Shown: piece after piece, positions 1 through 9,264 of the stretch
Position numbering within the stretch: position 1 is the stretch's first letter
Layout of the letters: every line of letters begins with the position of its first letter
Origin: Colwellia sp.
GTDB taxonomy: Bacteria; Pseudomonadota; Gammaproteobacteria; Enterobacterales; Alteromonadaceae
Direction of reading: 5' to 3'
DNA: 64,000 nt
Assembly (NCBI RefSeq): GCF_013214175.1
Contig: NZ_JABSPA010000010.1
Span: 87,920-151,919 of the forward strand
The notes under the pieces: generated by a model
Databases searched by the model: none
What the model saw: the letters and a program-made list of their open reading frames with translations, nothing else
Told to the model about the DNA's origin: nothing
Translations under genes and position numbers: made by a program

Positions 1-336
1 TGGTTATTACCTTTATATAGCTGGTTAATGTTAGCGTCTATTTACGCGAATAAAGCACCATTTTTATGGGCGGTGTTACCTATTGTCGCGCTATTAGTCA
101 TTGAAACTATCGTGGTGCATTATTTGAATATTTCGCAACCCTTCTTCGGCCATTTCTTAATGGACTATTTCTCCCTTACACCAGACAACCTTGCCGGTAT
201 GGCGGGAGAACAAGAGAAGTCACGTTCACTAGCATTAGAATTGTTGATAGCACAAATTGATTACCGCACAATATTGGTATCTGCGGGACTACTATTTGCA
301 ACTTACTGGTTTAGGGTCAATAAACAAGAAAGTTAA
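1..336 (+). CDS. C-terminal part of a multi-spanning membrane protein, cut by the window edge
   Basis: The reading frame is open from base 1 and stops at 336, so this is the 3' end of a longer gene; the ATG at 28 is probably internal. About 111 residues are visible. There is a hydrophobic segment at the start (PFLWAVLPIVALLVIETIVV), a soluble stretch of about 50 residues, and a final hydrophobic segment (TILVSAGLLFATYWFRV) ending in a short charged tail. This pattern is compatible with the last part of an ABC-2 type transporter permease, but no diagnostic motif is present and the family is a guess. A strong terminator follows at 386-421. Confidence 0.6.
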   Translation, partial: WLLPLYSWLMLASIYANKAPFLWAVLPIVALLVIETIVVHYLNISQPFFGHFLMDYFSLTPDNLAGMAGEQEKSRSLALELLIAQIDYRTILVSAGLLFATYWFRVNKQES

Positions 337-385
337 GCTGATTTTTACTTTAGTTAGGCTCGCTAATAAGCGAATCACCAACGAT

Positions 386-421
386 AAAAGCGATGTTTAC
401 TGAGTAAACATCGCTTTTTTA
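386..421 (+). terminator. Rho-independent terminator
   Basis: Inverted repeat AAAGCGATGTTTAC / GTAAACATCGCTTT with a 3-base loop, followed by a T run. It lies about 50 bases after the stop codon of the partial membrane protein gene. Confidence 0.85.
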
Positions 422-477
422 TCATTAATTTTACCAATCTATAAGGTTTAGAGGTTATTGTTAATAAATAAGGCAAT

Positions 478-506
478 AAAAAAGGTACTTAACAAGTACC
501 TTTTTT
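478..506. terminator. Bidirectional terminator between the partial gene and metJ
   Basis: Inverted repeat AAAAAAGGTACTT / AAGTACCTTTTTT with a short loop. The A run on one side and T run on the other let it work for transcription from either direction. It lies 26 bases past the metJ stop codon on the minus strand. Confidence 0.75.
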
Positions 507-531
507 AGATGTTAGCTTTTATAAGAAATAG

Positions 532-861
532 CTATTCTTCATCTATTTCATAAGCGCTAAAATCGGTAACACCTTTTGCTTCAAGTAATCGCCTGACGCT
601 GGCAGGTAACTTTTCATTGTTATCTTTTGCTAAATCCTCATCGTCAGGTAAGGGCTGACCAGTAAAAGCATGTAAAAACGCTTCACATAACAATTCACTA
701 TTAGTAGCATGGCGAAGGTTATTTACTTGACGTCTAGTGCGTTCATCCGTCAATACTTTTAACACGCGCAAAGGAATAGAAACGGTAATTTTCTTTACTT
801 GCTCGCTTTTTTTACCGTGTTCGGCATAGGGATTTATGTACTCTTCATTCCACTGAGCCAT
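532..861 (-). CDS. metJ: Methionine repressor MetJ
   Basis: A 109-residue ribbon-helix-helix repressor that binds tandem 8-bp met boxes with S-adenosylmethionine as corepressor. The core [15 protein letters not shown], the segment [20 protein letters not shown] and the following [18 protein letters not shown] are almost identical to Escherichia coli MetJ (105 residues); only the last 30 residues diverge. The gene is transcribed away from metB, and the shared intergenic region holds the operator repeats at 942-1021, so it very probably represses metB-metL and itself. Confidence 0.97.
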   Translation of the reverse strand: MAQWNEEYINPYAEHGKKSEQVKKITVSIPLRVLKVLTDERTRRQVNNLRHATNSELLCEAFLHAFTGQPLPDDEDLAKDNNEKLPASVRRLLEAKGVTDFSAYEIDEE

Positions 862-941
862 GGATATTCCTCTGTTTTGCTATATAAGATAATTAAATGT
901 AATAAGGGTAGATTTTACCTGCTGAAAAAAACCAGTCAAGT

Positions 942-1021
942 AGAAGTTTAGATGTCTAAAATTACTTGACCCAATTAATCAAAGTGTTTAGAGTTATAGA
1001 CGTCCAAACATCTAAACGTAA
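942..1021. promoter_or_regulatory. Tandem met boxes (MetJ operators) between metJ and metB
   Basis: Two clusters of 8-bp units resembling the met box AGACGTCT. The first has two units at 942-957 (AGAAGTTT, AGATGTCT). The second has five contiguous units at 982-1021 (AAGTGTTT, AGAGTTAT, AGACGTCC, AAACATCT, AAACGTAA). MetJ binds such repeats cooperatively as adjacent dimers. The position between the divergent metJ and metB genes fits control of both. Confidence 0.85.
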
Positions 1022-1112
1022 ATTTTGCTATTTGTCGGTGCAATGACCGATAAAATAGGCAAATAATTAATGCGTTTGCGTGCTTACTTAATCAATTAAT
1101 GGAGACAACTAA

Positions 1113-2279
1113 ATGTCGATTGCTAAAACAAGTAATATCACTACTTCGGCAGTAAGAGCCGGTATAAATAGCGATCAGCACCATGGCGCTGTGGTTGCTC
1201 CTATCCATTTATCCAGTACCTATTCATTAAAAGGCTTTAACGATAAGCGTCAATTTGACTACTCTCGCACCGGTAACCCAACCCGAGCTACTTTTGCTGA
1301 AACCATTGCAAAACTAGAGCAAGGCAGTGTTGGCATAGTTACCAGTACCGGCATGGCAGCAGTGCATTTAATTTGTCAGCTTTTATCAACGGATGACACA
1401 GTTGTTATTCCACATGATTGTTATGGGGGTAGTTTTAGATTATTTACCCATTTAGCTAAACGTGGTCAGTTCAAACTCATTGTTGTTGATCAAAATGATC
1501 AACAAGCATTGGCTAATGCTTTAGCCCACAAACCCAAATTAGTTTTACTTGAAAGCCCAAGCAATCCGTTATTACGCCTGGTCGATATTGAAGAAGTAAC
1601 CAAAGCGTGTCATGCAGCGGGTGCGTTAGTGGCAGTTGACAACACTTTTTTATCGCCAGCACTGCAACAACCGTTAACCTTGGGCGCTGATATTGTTTTT
1701 CACTCAACCACTAAATATATCAACGGTCATAGCGATGTTGTTGGTGGTGTATTAGTTACCAAAACTGCTGAGCTTGGTGAAAAACTTGCTTGGTGGGCAA
1801 ACTGTATTGGTATTACCGGCAGTGCCTTTGATAGTTTCTTAGCATTACGCGGTTTAAAAACTTTACCCGTACGAATGAAGCAACACCAAGAAAACGCCCT
1901 ACAAGTAGCTGACTTTTTAAAGAACCATGATGCTATTGATGCGGTATATTTCCCCGGTTTTCCTGAGCATCCAGGTCATGATATTGCCAAAAAGCAGCAA
2001 ACTGGCTATGGCGCTATGTTAAGTTTTGAAGTTAAAGGTGGTGTTGAAGCGGTTAAAAAGCTATTCGAAAATCTTGAGTTGTTCACTTTAGCGCAATCAT
2101 TAGGTGGCGTTGAAAGTTTAATTAGTCACCCATCAACCATGACCCATGCGGGTATGGAGATAGTCGATCAGTTAGCCGCGGGTATTACTCAGTCTTTAGT
2201 ACGGATATCCGTCGGTATTGAGGATATTAATGATATACTGGCCGATTTAGCCCATGGTTTAGCGCAAAGCCAAAGGTAA
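1113..2279 (+). CDS. metB: Cystathionine gamma-synthase
   Basis: A PLP-dependent enzyme of 388 residues that joins an activated homoserine (O-succinylhomoserine in the E. coli enzyme) to cysteine to form cystathionine in methionine synthesis. The PLP lysine is K201 in HSTTKYINGHSDVVGG. The SRTGNPTR substrate loop near residue 50, the STGMAA cofactor loop and the LGGVESLISHP C-terminal motif are all present. Length equals the usual 386 residues. GGAGA eight bases before the ATG is a good ribosome-binding site. The gene lies downstream of the met boxes and 62 bases before metL. Homologues with cystathionine gamma-lyase activity are similar, but the operon favours MetB. Confidence 0.95.
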   Translation: MSIAKTSNITTSAVRAGINSDQHHGAVVAPIHLSSTYSLKGFNDKRQFDYSRTGNPTRATFAETIAKLEQGSVGIVTSTGMAAVHLICQLLSTDDTVVIPHDCYGGSFRLFTHLAKRGQFKLIVVDQNDQQALANALAHKPKLVLLESPSNPLLRLVDIEEVTKACHAAGALVAVDNTFLSPALQQPLTLGADIVFHSTTKYINGHSDVVGGVLVTKTAELGEKLAWWANCIGITGSAFDSFLALRGLKTLPVRMKQHQENALQVADFLKNHDAIDAVYFPGFPEHPGHDIAKKQQTGYGAMLSFEVKGGVEAVKKLFENLELFTLAQSLGGVESLISHPSTMTHAGMEIVDQLAAGITQSLVRISVGIEDINDILADLAHGLAQSQR

Positions 2280-2341
2280 TTTATCACCCATTAACAAATA
2301 AACAATTGTGAAAATAAATTTGCAATTGAGTAGGCACAGAG

Positions 2342-4888
2342 ATGACACCCGCAAGTATTACGAAAAATAACGTTAACGAAAAAAAAGCCGTGCTAAGCAA
2401 AGATATTGTCGAGCATGAATTTATCGCTGACTTTACCACGGAAAACAAACTAGCTAAGCATGCTATTCAAGTACACAAATTTGGTGGTAGTTCTTTAGCA
2501 ACAGCCAAATGTATTAAACGTGTTGTTGAAATTATTCGTGAAAATTGTCAGTTAAACGATATTGTCGTGGTATCAGCTAATGGTAAAAATACCGATGGCT
2601 TATTTGCTATTTACTCTCTGGCCGAACAAGTAATCGCTACACCAGCTAAGCAAACTAGTGATCAGTTAAGCCAAGCTATCGCTGAGTTAGCTCAGCAGCA
2701 AGAACAGTTAATCACTGAATTATTAAATACCAACAACACCAAGCAATTATTACATCTGTTAAGTAAAGACATTGAGCAATTAACTCAACGGTTAGCGGGC
2801 GATATTGTGCAACATCACAATGATATTTTAGCCTTGGGTGAAGTATGGTCAGCAAGATTGCTATCCGCTTTACTTAATGAGCAAGTTTGTCCAAGTAATA
2901 GTATTGATGCGCGTGATTTTCTTGTTATCGATAATGAACAAAGCTGTGCGGTAGACTCCGCGATAAGTGCTGCGCAATTAAGACAAAGGCGTCAGTTTGG
3001 TAAGTTAGCAGTAATTACTGGTTATATCAGTAAAGATAGCCGCGGCAACAGCTGTACCTTAGGACGAAATGGCAGTGATTACTCGGCCACTATAATTGCA
3101 GCTTTAGTCGCTGCAAGTAATGTGACCTTATGGACAGATGTTGATGGTATTTATAGTGCCGATCCTCGTGTTGTGCCTAATGCTAGGAAATTACATCGCT
3201 TGCCTAACGGTGTTGCCAAAGAATTAGGCCGTTTAGGTAACCCGGTTTTACATGCCAAAACATTATTGCCACTGATTAATCCTTCAAGTGAACATCATAC
3301 CCACTTACATGTAGCTAGTAGCTTTGATGCACAAGTCGTTGGTACTGAAATTGGTAAGTTTGGCCAAATAGCTAAACAAGAGTTATCAGTTACTTATTTG
3401 AATGATTTATTGTTGGTGCAATCCGTGAGTTTTATCGGCGAGGCTGCGGCTAAAGCCAAAGCAGAGTTTTCACCTATTTGTATAGATGATCAACAAGGCT
3501 TTATGGTCATCACCCAAGCACAACAAAAACCATTAAGTCAGTGGTTGGCAAGTCATGATGTTGATATCACTTTTAAGCCAGTGGCCATTATAGCCACTGT
3601 TGGCCATAAAGTAGCTGAACGTGGCGATATTAGAGCCCGTTTTAAACGCTCATTAAAAACAGCCAAACCATTAAACATAGTGGGCAGTGAGAATAACCAT
3701 AGCGTTATTGCCATTTTACCAGAGCCTTGTTCCATTGAATTATTAAATACCGTTCATCACGACATGACCAAAGATGCTCGCCATATTGGCTTAGTGGTTG
3801 CTGGTATGGGTAACATAGGTGAACGCTTTTTAGAGTTATTACCCGCGCAACTTAATAAAGTATATGCCTTGGAAAACTTACATCTTGTTGGCTTGCTTTC
3901 CTCGAAAAAAGCCCTGATCAATAATGATGGTATTGATGTAAACTTAGCGACGTCATTATTTGCTCAAGATGCACAAAGTTATGATGGAGAACAGCTTATT
4001 TCTTGGTTGAGTCATCATCCATACGATGAATTAATTGTGGTAGATATCACCCCTAGTGAAGATTTTAGCTTATTGTATGAACAACTTTTTGCTTTAGGTA
4101 TTCATGTTATCGGCGCTAATAAATGGGCCGCTTCAAGCAGTACCGAACATTATAATAACCTAGTCAATACTGCTGATAGTAATAACAGCTTATGGTTAGG
4201 CAATACTACTGTCGGTGCCGGCTTACCTATTAATTACGCCATTGATGACTTGCGTCAAAGTGGTGATAGCATCAGTGAATTATCCGGCATTTTTTCCGGT
4301 ACGCTTTCTTGGTTATTTGAAACCTATGACGGCAGTTCAAAATTTTCAGAGCTGTTATTGAATGCTTTAGCCCAAGGTATTACTGAACCTGACCCTAGAG
4401 AAGATTTATCAGGCAGAGATGTACAGCGTAAGTTATTGATTTTAGCGCGAAAAGCAGGGTTTGAGTTGGATCTAGTAGACATTGACTGTCAAAACTTAGT
4501 ACCAGAAGCATTACAATCATTATCAACCAGTGACTTTTTAGCCCGAGCGGATGAACTAGATGATTACTTTGCTACGGCATTAAGTGATGCCAATGATAAA
4601 GGTGCTTGTATCCGTTATGTCGCTCGTTTTCAGCATAACGAAAAAACAGGCTTAAGCGCTAAAGTTAGTTTGGAAGTATTGCCACAAAGTGATGCTTTTG
4701 CCAATTTAACGCCTTGTGATAATATTTTTCAAATCAATAGTCACTGGTATCAAGACAATCCTTTAATTATACGTGGTCCGGGGGCAGGGCGAGATGTCAC
4801 TGCTGGTGGATTGCATTCAGATCTCGTTAAGATTTGTCAGCAACTTGCTCACAAAAAAAACCAGGTAAAAATAAAAGGTATAAACTAA
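2342..4888 (+). CDS. metL: Bifunctional aspartokinase / homoserine dehydrogenase II
   Basis: An 848-residue fused enzyme that catalyses the first step (aspartate phosphorylation) and third step (aspartate semialdehyde reduction) of the methionine branch. Kinase motifs VHKFGGSSLA (near residue 45) and GRNGSDYSA are followed by a divergent regulatory linker. The dehydrogenase half begins near residue 480 with GLVVAGMGNIGERFLELL (NAD(P) fold) and includes NATVGAG-like NTTVGAGLPI and SGIFSGTLSWLF. The end, IRGPGAGRDVTAGGLHSDL, is typical. It is about 38 residues longer than E. coli MetL, mostly an N-terminal extension of about 40 residues with no alternative start nearer the kinase domain. Pairing with metB supports MetL rather than ThrA. 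Confidence 0.95.
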   Translation: MTPASITKNNVNEKKAVLSKDIVEHEFIADFTTENKLAKHAIQVHKFGGSSLATAKCIKRVVEIIRENCQLNDIVVVSANGKNTDGLFAIYSLAEQVIATPAKQTSDQLSQAIAELAQQQEQLITELLNTNNTKQLLHLLSKDIEQLTQRLAGDIVQHHNDILALGEVWSARLLSALLNEQVCPSNSIDARDFLVIDNEQSCAVDSAISAAQLRQRRQFGKLAVITGYISKDSRGNSCTLGRNGSDYSATIIAALVAASNVTLWTDVDGIYSADPRVVPNARKLHRLPNGVAKELGRLGNPVLHAKTLLPLINPSSEHHTHLHVASSFDAQVVGTEIGKFGQIAKQELSVTYLNDLLLVQSVSFIGEAAAKAKAEFSPICIDDQQGFMVITQAQQKPLSQWLASHDVDITFKPVAIIATVGHKVAERGDIRARFKRSLKTAKPLNIVGSENNHSVIAILPEPCSIELLNTVHHDMTKDARHIGLVVAGMGNIGERFLELLPAQLNKVYALENLHLVGLLSSKKALINNDGIDVNLATSLFAQDAQSYDGEQLISWLSHHPYDELIVVDITPSEDFSLLYEQLFALGIHVIGANKWAASSSTEHYNNLVNTADSNNSLWLGNTTVGAGLPINYAIDDLRQSGDSISELSGIFSGTLSWLFETYDGSSKFSELLLNALAQGITEPDPREDLSGRDVQRKLLILARKAGFELDLVDIDCQNLVPEALQSLSTSDFLARADELDDYFATALSDANDKGACIRYVARFQHNEKTGLSAKVSLEVLPQSDAFANLTPCDNIFQINSHWYQDNPLIIRGPGAGRDVTAGGLHSDLVKICQQLAHKKNQVKIKGIN

Positions 4889-4995
4889 GGCGTTACTAAG
4901 GCATAAATGCGGCTTATTAGGGCGATAATCGTGCCGAATTTCCCTATATAGGTGTCACACTTTAGCTATTGCTCCAGATAAATCAATGATGATGA

Positions 4996-5039
4996 CTTTG
5001 ATGAACATAATTAATAACTTAGTTAATTGTTCATCAAAG
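4996..5039. repeat. Long inverted repeat after metL
   Basis: Arms CTTTGATGAACA and TGTTCATCAAAG are perfect and extend with TAATTAA/TTAATT, with one bulge and an 8-base loop. No T run follows. It may end metBL transcripts or stabilise their 3' ends; this is inference. Confidence 0.5.
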
Positions 5040-5118
5040 CCGTAGCTGCTTGTCTATCTGTTGCTTTTAGCTATTATTACTAGCATTATAGATATTATTT
5101 ATTCCCTTCAGCGATACA

Positions 5119-6498
5119 ATGGCTAAAGATTCTCCGCACCAAACACACTACACTCGACAAATTCATCATTTGTTAGCAAAAGTCTATGGACGAAGTGCCG
5201 TTAAAGACTCTTTGTTAGATCGCGCTATCGGCTATTTTGAACAAGAAGAATTTCGTCCTTCAGATGATAAAACATCGACCGATAAATCTCAGGTTGAACA
5301 AATGCAGCGCACTGAGCGCCATTCGAGTTTACTGTCGCTGGCACTCATTATTCTTGAGTTGGCCGAGGGCGATAGTTATGCTGAAAATAACCGTAAATCG
5401 GCACAATTTCTTGGCACACTTCAGTTAATCAGTCCTACCGAAGGAAAACGTGTCGCAGCAAGTAATGAACAGAGTAAGTCAGTTTATAAGGCGGTATTAT
5501 GTTTACGTTTACTGGACCGCTTAATTATCGATGGTCAGATGGTCGAACCTTATATCACTAAATTTCTCAGCGGTATTTCCCCTGAACAATATAGTGATTT
5601 TGCCAGTCATGATAATAAAGCTTACCATCGCTTTGTTGAGCAAGTGAAAATTCCATTGATAATGGCGGCACTTATACAAGATGTCGGTAACTATCACCCT
5701 AAAGCTCAAACTATTCTTGTTGGTGGCGATGGTAAATTAGATGTCTTTCGTACCCTTGAGGTGAAACAACGGAAAGAGCTGCTACAGATTAATTATCGTG
5801 AAACGTTGAAATACCTCAATGAAGGTATCGGCATGCCAATCTTCATTGGTAATACCAAGGCCGAGCGTGAGCAATTTATTATCGATGAACAAGACAAATT
5901 ATCTTTTATCAAGCAGTTATTAAAAACCAGTGTTAATCCTAAAAATACTATTGGTAATGTCTTAAAAGTTCCACAAATTTATACTTCAATAATTTTGTCA
6001 ACCAAGGCAAGTTATAATTACAAATTACTGCCGAAAGTCTTTCAGGTGCTTAATAAAAATGCTGAGGTCGGTGCTTGTGCACAAAGTGTCGTTGATGCCT
6101 TATATAAGATCACCGGTATGTTTCCCCAAGGTTTTGGTGTTGTTTATATGCCATTAGGGGAATTTGGTGATCAAGGTGATTGTTATGAGTACAGCATTGT
6201 AAATAGTTTTTATCCTGAAAAAGCAGAGCAGCCGAATTGTCGAATGGCGACCCGTAAACTCACCTTTATTGGCTATGGCCAAAATACTGTTATCAAAAAT
6301 AACAGTAACCTTTATTTCCCCCAAACGGCTAAAAAGCTAGCCACCTTGAGTAAAGATCGTTTGAATGAAATATTAGAGTTACTAAGTTCAAATTCTCAGG
6401 AGCGTAAGGAATTAGATTTATTACCTCGCTGTTGGCATGCTAATGAATTTTTCTCATTAAAAGCACATCAAAACCTGTGGAACAAAACGGATTCATAG
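5119..6498 (+). CDS. Degenerate HD-domain (HD-GYP-like) protein of unknown function
   Basis: A cytoplasmic protein of 459 residues with no signal peptide. The segment PLIMAALIQDVGNYHPKA (residues 179-196) looks like the HD motif of HD/HD-GYP phosphohydrolases, AALLHDIG, but the metal-binding His is replaced by Gln (Q187-D188). A later stretch, FPQGFGVVYMPLGEFGDQGD (near residue 335), resembles the small C-terminal segment seen after HD-GYP domains. Without the HD dyad, catalysis as a cyclic-di-GMP phosphodiesterase is unlikely, so a sensing or structural role is more plausible. It is followed after 50 bases by the membrane acyltransferase gene, possibly in one operon. The family assignment is tentative. 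Confidence 0.55.
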   Translation: MAKDSPHQTHYTRQIHHLLAKVYGRSAVKDSLLDRAIGYFEQEEFRPSDDKTSTDKSQVEQMQRTERHSSLLSLALIILELAEGDSYAENNRKSAQFLGTLQLISPTEGKRVAASNEQSKSVYKAVLCLRLLDRLIIDGQMVEPYITKFLSGISPEQYSDFASHDNKAYHRFVEQVKIPLIMAALIQDVGNYHPKAQTILVGGDGKLDVFRTLEVKQRKELLQINYRETLKYLNEGIGMPIFIGNTKAEREQFIIDEQDKLSFIKQLLKTSVNPKNTIGNVLKVPQIYTSIILSTKASYNYKLLPKVFQVLNKNAEVGACAQSVVDALYKITGMFPQGFGVVYMPLGEFGDQGDCYEYSIVNSFYPEKAEQPNCRMATRKLTFIGYGQNTVIKNNSNLYFPQTAKKLATLSKDRLNEILELLSSNSQERKELDLLPRCWHANEFFSLKAHQNLWNKTDS

Positions 6499-6548
6499 GC
6501 TCCCAAAATAAGGGGCTTACCCCAGGTTTTTCAAAAGGAAGTGAATAA

Positions 6549-7676
6549 ATGACCAATGTAGTAAAAAGTAAACGTATCGCGGCAATAGATTGGATGCGCG
6601 GTTTTGTTATGATCATCATGGTGCTGGATCATGTTTCAATGGTTTATAACCGAGATCATTTATCAACTGACTCCGCAGTCAATTATATTCTAGGCACTCC
6701 GTTGCCTGCGTTCGAGTTTTTTAGTCGCTGGATAAGTCATATTTGTGCGCCTGTTTTTGTTTTTTTGGCTGGTACTGCATTAGCTATTAGTGTTGAGCGC
6801 AAGTTATCAAGGGGTTTTGACAGTAAAGGCATTGATAAAGATATTTTGATTCGCGGCGCTTTTATCGCCCTATTAGACCCAACCATTACTTCATTCTTCG
6901 GCGGAAAACTGACTTTTCAAGTACTCTATGCCATTGGTGTAGCTATGATGTGCATGGCCTTTTTTAGGCGCTTATCCACTACACAATTATTGATTATTGC
7001 CATGGCGTGGATATTAGGTGGTGAGTTAGTAACCGCGCAGTTCTGGTTTGCTGGCGGTCAAGAGCAATCTATTCTTGTCGGTTTATTAATAGGTAAATAT
7101 TCATCGGCAGACCTAAGTATTTCTTACGCGTTAGTACCTTGGTTATCAGTAATGATTTTGGGTTGGGTTTTTGGCCGCTATATTCTAGATTATGGCGATG
7201 GCAAGGTGACTGTTAGCCCGGCTAAATTACTTTTCCGCTTAGGCTTTGCCGCATTAGCTGCTTTTGTTGCTATCCGTTATTTCAATGATTACGGTAATAT
7301 GTTTTTATTAAAAGAAGATAACAGTTGGCAACAATGGTTACATGTTAGTAAATATCCACCATCGGCAAGTTTTATCATGCTTGAGTTAGGGCTTATGGCG
7401 GTTATTCTAGCGTTAATGATTAAAGTTGAGCAGCGCATTGGAGTGCGCCCTAACGGTGTCTTACTGGTTTTCGGCCAAACTTCTATGATGTTTTATTTAG
7501 TGCATCGAATTCTCTTAACCGGTAGCGGTACTTATGGCGGCATGAGAGATATAACGGACCTATCAGGTACTTATATAATAACGGGTGTTTTTCTACTTGC
7601 CTTATATCCATTTTGTTTGTGGTATCGAGGTTTTAAAGCTAAACACCCTGATTGCATTTGGTTGAAATATTTGTAA
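6549..7676 (+). CDS. DUF1624/HGSNAT-type membrane acyltransferase-like protein
   Basis: An integral membrane protein of 375 residues with about 8-10 hydrophobic segments. The N-terminus RIAAIDWMRGFVMIIMVLDH matches the start of the heparan-alpha-glucosaminide N-acetyltransferase catalytic family (DUF1624), where the conserved His of the first helix is proposed to take part in acetyl transfer across the membrane. RWISHICAPVFVFLAGTALA is a second conserved block. The substrate is unknown. A ribosome-binding site AAGGAAG lies 8 bases before the ATG. A strong terminator follows directly. Confidence 0.7.
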   Translation: MTNVVKSKRIAAIDWMRGFVMIIMVLDHVSMVYNRDHLSTDSAVNYILGTPLPAFEFFSRWISHICAPVFVFLAGTALAISVERKLSRGFDSKGIDKDILIRGAFIALLDPTITSFFGGKLTFQVLYAIGVAMMCMAFFRRLSTTQLLIIAMAWILGGELVTAQFWFAGGQEQSILVGLLIGKYSSADLSISYALVPWLSVMILGWVFGRYILDYGDGKVTVSPAKLLFRLGFAALAAFVAIRYFNDYGNMFLLKEDNSWQQWLHVSKYPPSASFIMLELGLMAVILALMIKVEQRIGVRPNGVLLVFGQTSMMFYLVHRILLTGSGTYGGMRDITDLSGTYIITGVFLLALYPFCLWYRGFKAKHPDCIWLKYL

Positions 7677-7689
7677 GTTCGCAGTAACC

Positions 7690-7727
7690 AAAAAAGGCCG
7701 TCATAGTTATATTATGACGGCCTTTTT
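7690..7727 (+). terminator. Rho-independent terminator
   Basis: AAAAAGGCCGTCATA pairs with TATGACGGCCTTTTT across a short AT loop. It lies 14 bases after the acyltransferase stop codon. Confidence 0.9.
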
Positions 7728-7759
7728 ATTATCAATCATTTATGAAAAGTTAAATACTA

Positions 7760-7996
7760 CAAGCAGTAGTGCTGGATCATTTTGGTTAGTATTAGCTCGT
7801 TCTTTTCTACTCTTCATCGATATGGCAGCTAAAAGTTAAAAACAGTAGTGCTGGATCATTTTGGTAAGTAATAGCTCGTTCTTTTCTACTCTTCATCGAT
7901 ATGGTAGCTAAAAGTTAAAAACAGTAGTGCTGGATCATGCTGGTGAGTAATTTCTCAGTTTTGGCTACTCTTCATTAATATGGTCGCTAAAGATTA
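7760..7996. repeat. Three tandem 79-bp copies of the argE 3' end
   Basis: The motif CAGTAGTGCTGGATCAT, which encodes the last codons of argE on the minus strand, occurs at 7764, 7843, 7922 and 8001, an exact spacing of 79 bases. The copy at 8001 belongs to the real gene; the other three lie after its stop codon. They share the whole unit, including a conserved CTACTCTTCAT...ATGG stretch. The two middle-to-distal copies are nearly identical to each other and the one nearest the gene is most diverged from them. The unit is not a multiple of three, so this is not coding expansion. Confidence 0.9.
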
Positions 7997-9142
7997 GCAA
8001 CAGTAGTGCTGGATCATTTTGGTTAGTAACCGCTCAGTTTTGTCTACTTCACTATGAGCCAAGAATTCATTTGGCTGATGGGCTTGATCAATAGAGCCAG
8101 GACCAAGCACAATGGTTTGACAGCCGAGTTGCTGAATATAAGGCGCTTCGGTCGCGTAATTAACCGCACAACAACTATGGCCACTAATTTCTTCAGCAAT
8201 GTCTATCAATGTACTGGGTTTCTTTTGTTCGAAGCTAGGTGAGCTTGGGTGCATTTCAGCAAAGGTAATTCGGCCAGGGTAAAGTTCAGCTAAAGGTTTT
8301 AAGGCCTCACTCAACCAGTTTATCAATTCGTCATCACTCATGCCCGGTAAAGAGCGTAAATCAATATCTAGGTTACAGTGACCACAAATTCGATTGGCAT
8401 TATCGCCGCCAGAAATCGCCCCTAAGTTTAAGGTCGGCGCTGTTACATCAAAGGCTTTGTTTTCGTAATTTAGGTGCAGTTTTTCTTTTAATTCAATTAA
8501 TTGACCAATGACTTTATGCATAATTTCTATGGCATTTACACCAAGGTTAGGTTTACTTGAATGGCCAGATTTACCCTCTACACTAATTCGGTGTGACATG
8601 TGACCTTTATGCATAACCACGGGTACTAAATTAGTTGGTTCACCGATAATGGCAACATCAGGCTTTATCGCTTGGCTCTTGGCAAAAAAACGGGCGCCAG
8701 CCATAGTCGTTTCTTCATCAGCAGTGGCAAGAATGTATAAAGGTTTTTTCAGTTGAGCAGCGGTTAAGTTTTTACAGACTTGCAAAATAAAAGCGAAAAA
8801 TCCTTTCATATCACAAGTACCTAAACCAAAAAACTTATCATCTTGAATGACTACTTTATGTGGGTCTGATTGCCAGCTGTTTTCATCAAAGGGTACAGTG
8901 TCACTGTGGCCTGCCAGTAATAATCCGCCTTCACCACTACCTAACTTAGCAAGTAAGTTAAATTTATTGTCGGTCTCAGGTACGGCTTGAATTTCAATAG
9001 TAAAACCAAGTTGCTCAAACCAGGTGGCTAAGAGTTGGATTACCTCTTTATTACCTTGATCCCAGCTTGGCTGAGTAGAACTGATGGAAGGGCAAGCGAT
9101 TAACTGGCTTAAGCTTTGACTGAAATCAGGCAGTTGTATCAT
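7994..9142 (-). CDS. argE: Acetylornithine deacetylase
   Basis: An M20-family zinc aminoacylase of 382 residues (E. coli 383) that releases ornithine from N-acetylornithine. Metal and catalytic motifs are present: LLAGHSDTVPFD (H and D ligands), GTCDMKGF, ATADEETTMAGA (catalytic Glu pair) and the C-terminal GPGSIDQAHQPNE. The gene is divergent from argC, the classical argECBH arrangement, so the pathway is the linear one in which acetate is released rather than recycled by argJ. Its final 79 bases have been tandemly copied downstream. Confidence 0.95.
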   Translation of the reverse strand: MIQLPDFSQSLSQLIACPSISSTQPSWDQGNKEVIQLLATWFEQLGFTIEIQAVPETDNKFNLLAKLGSGEGGLLLAGHSDTVPFDENSWQSDPHKVVIQDDKFFGLGTCDMKGFFAFILQVCKNLTAAQLKKPLYILATADEETTMAGARFFAKSQAIKPDVAIIGEPTNLVPVVMHKGHMSHRISVEGKSGHSSKPNLGVNAIEIMHKVIGQLIELKEKLHLNYENKAFDVTAPTLNLGAISGGDNANRICGHCNLDIDLRSLPGMSDDELINWLSEALKPLAELYPGRITFAEMHPSSPSFEQKKPSTLIDIAEEISGHSCCAVNYATEAPYIQQLGCQTIVLGPGSIDQAHQPNEFLAHSEVDKTERLLTKMIQHYCC

Positions 9143-9264
9143 AAAGAACCTATAAATTTGAATAATTACTTAAATAGTTATGCTGATTGTTTGCATAACT
9201 ACCCATGTGGTGTTACCTTAGTTCTATAGTGTAAATAACCTGCTTTAATAAGGCTACTTCAAAA
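9143..9264. promoter_or_regulatory. Divergent argE/argC control region with an ARG-box-like site and a palindrome
   Basis: TTTGAATAATTACTTAAA at about 9157-9174 resembles the ArgR operator consensus TNTGAATWWWWATTCANW with two mismatches in the second half. A perfect 7-bp inverted repeat GTTATGC/GCATAAC spans 9177-9199. Both lie between the divergent start codons, where ArgR would control both genes. Binding is inferred from the pattern only. Confidence 0.45.

Noticed and set aside
7760..7996. CRISPR or regulatory repeat array
   Set aside because: The units match the end of argE and are contiguous 79-bp duplications without unique spacers.
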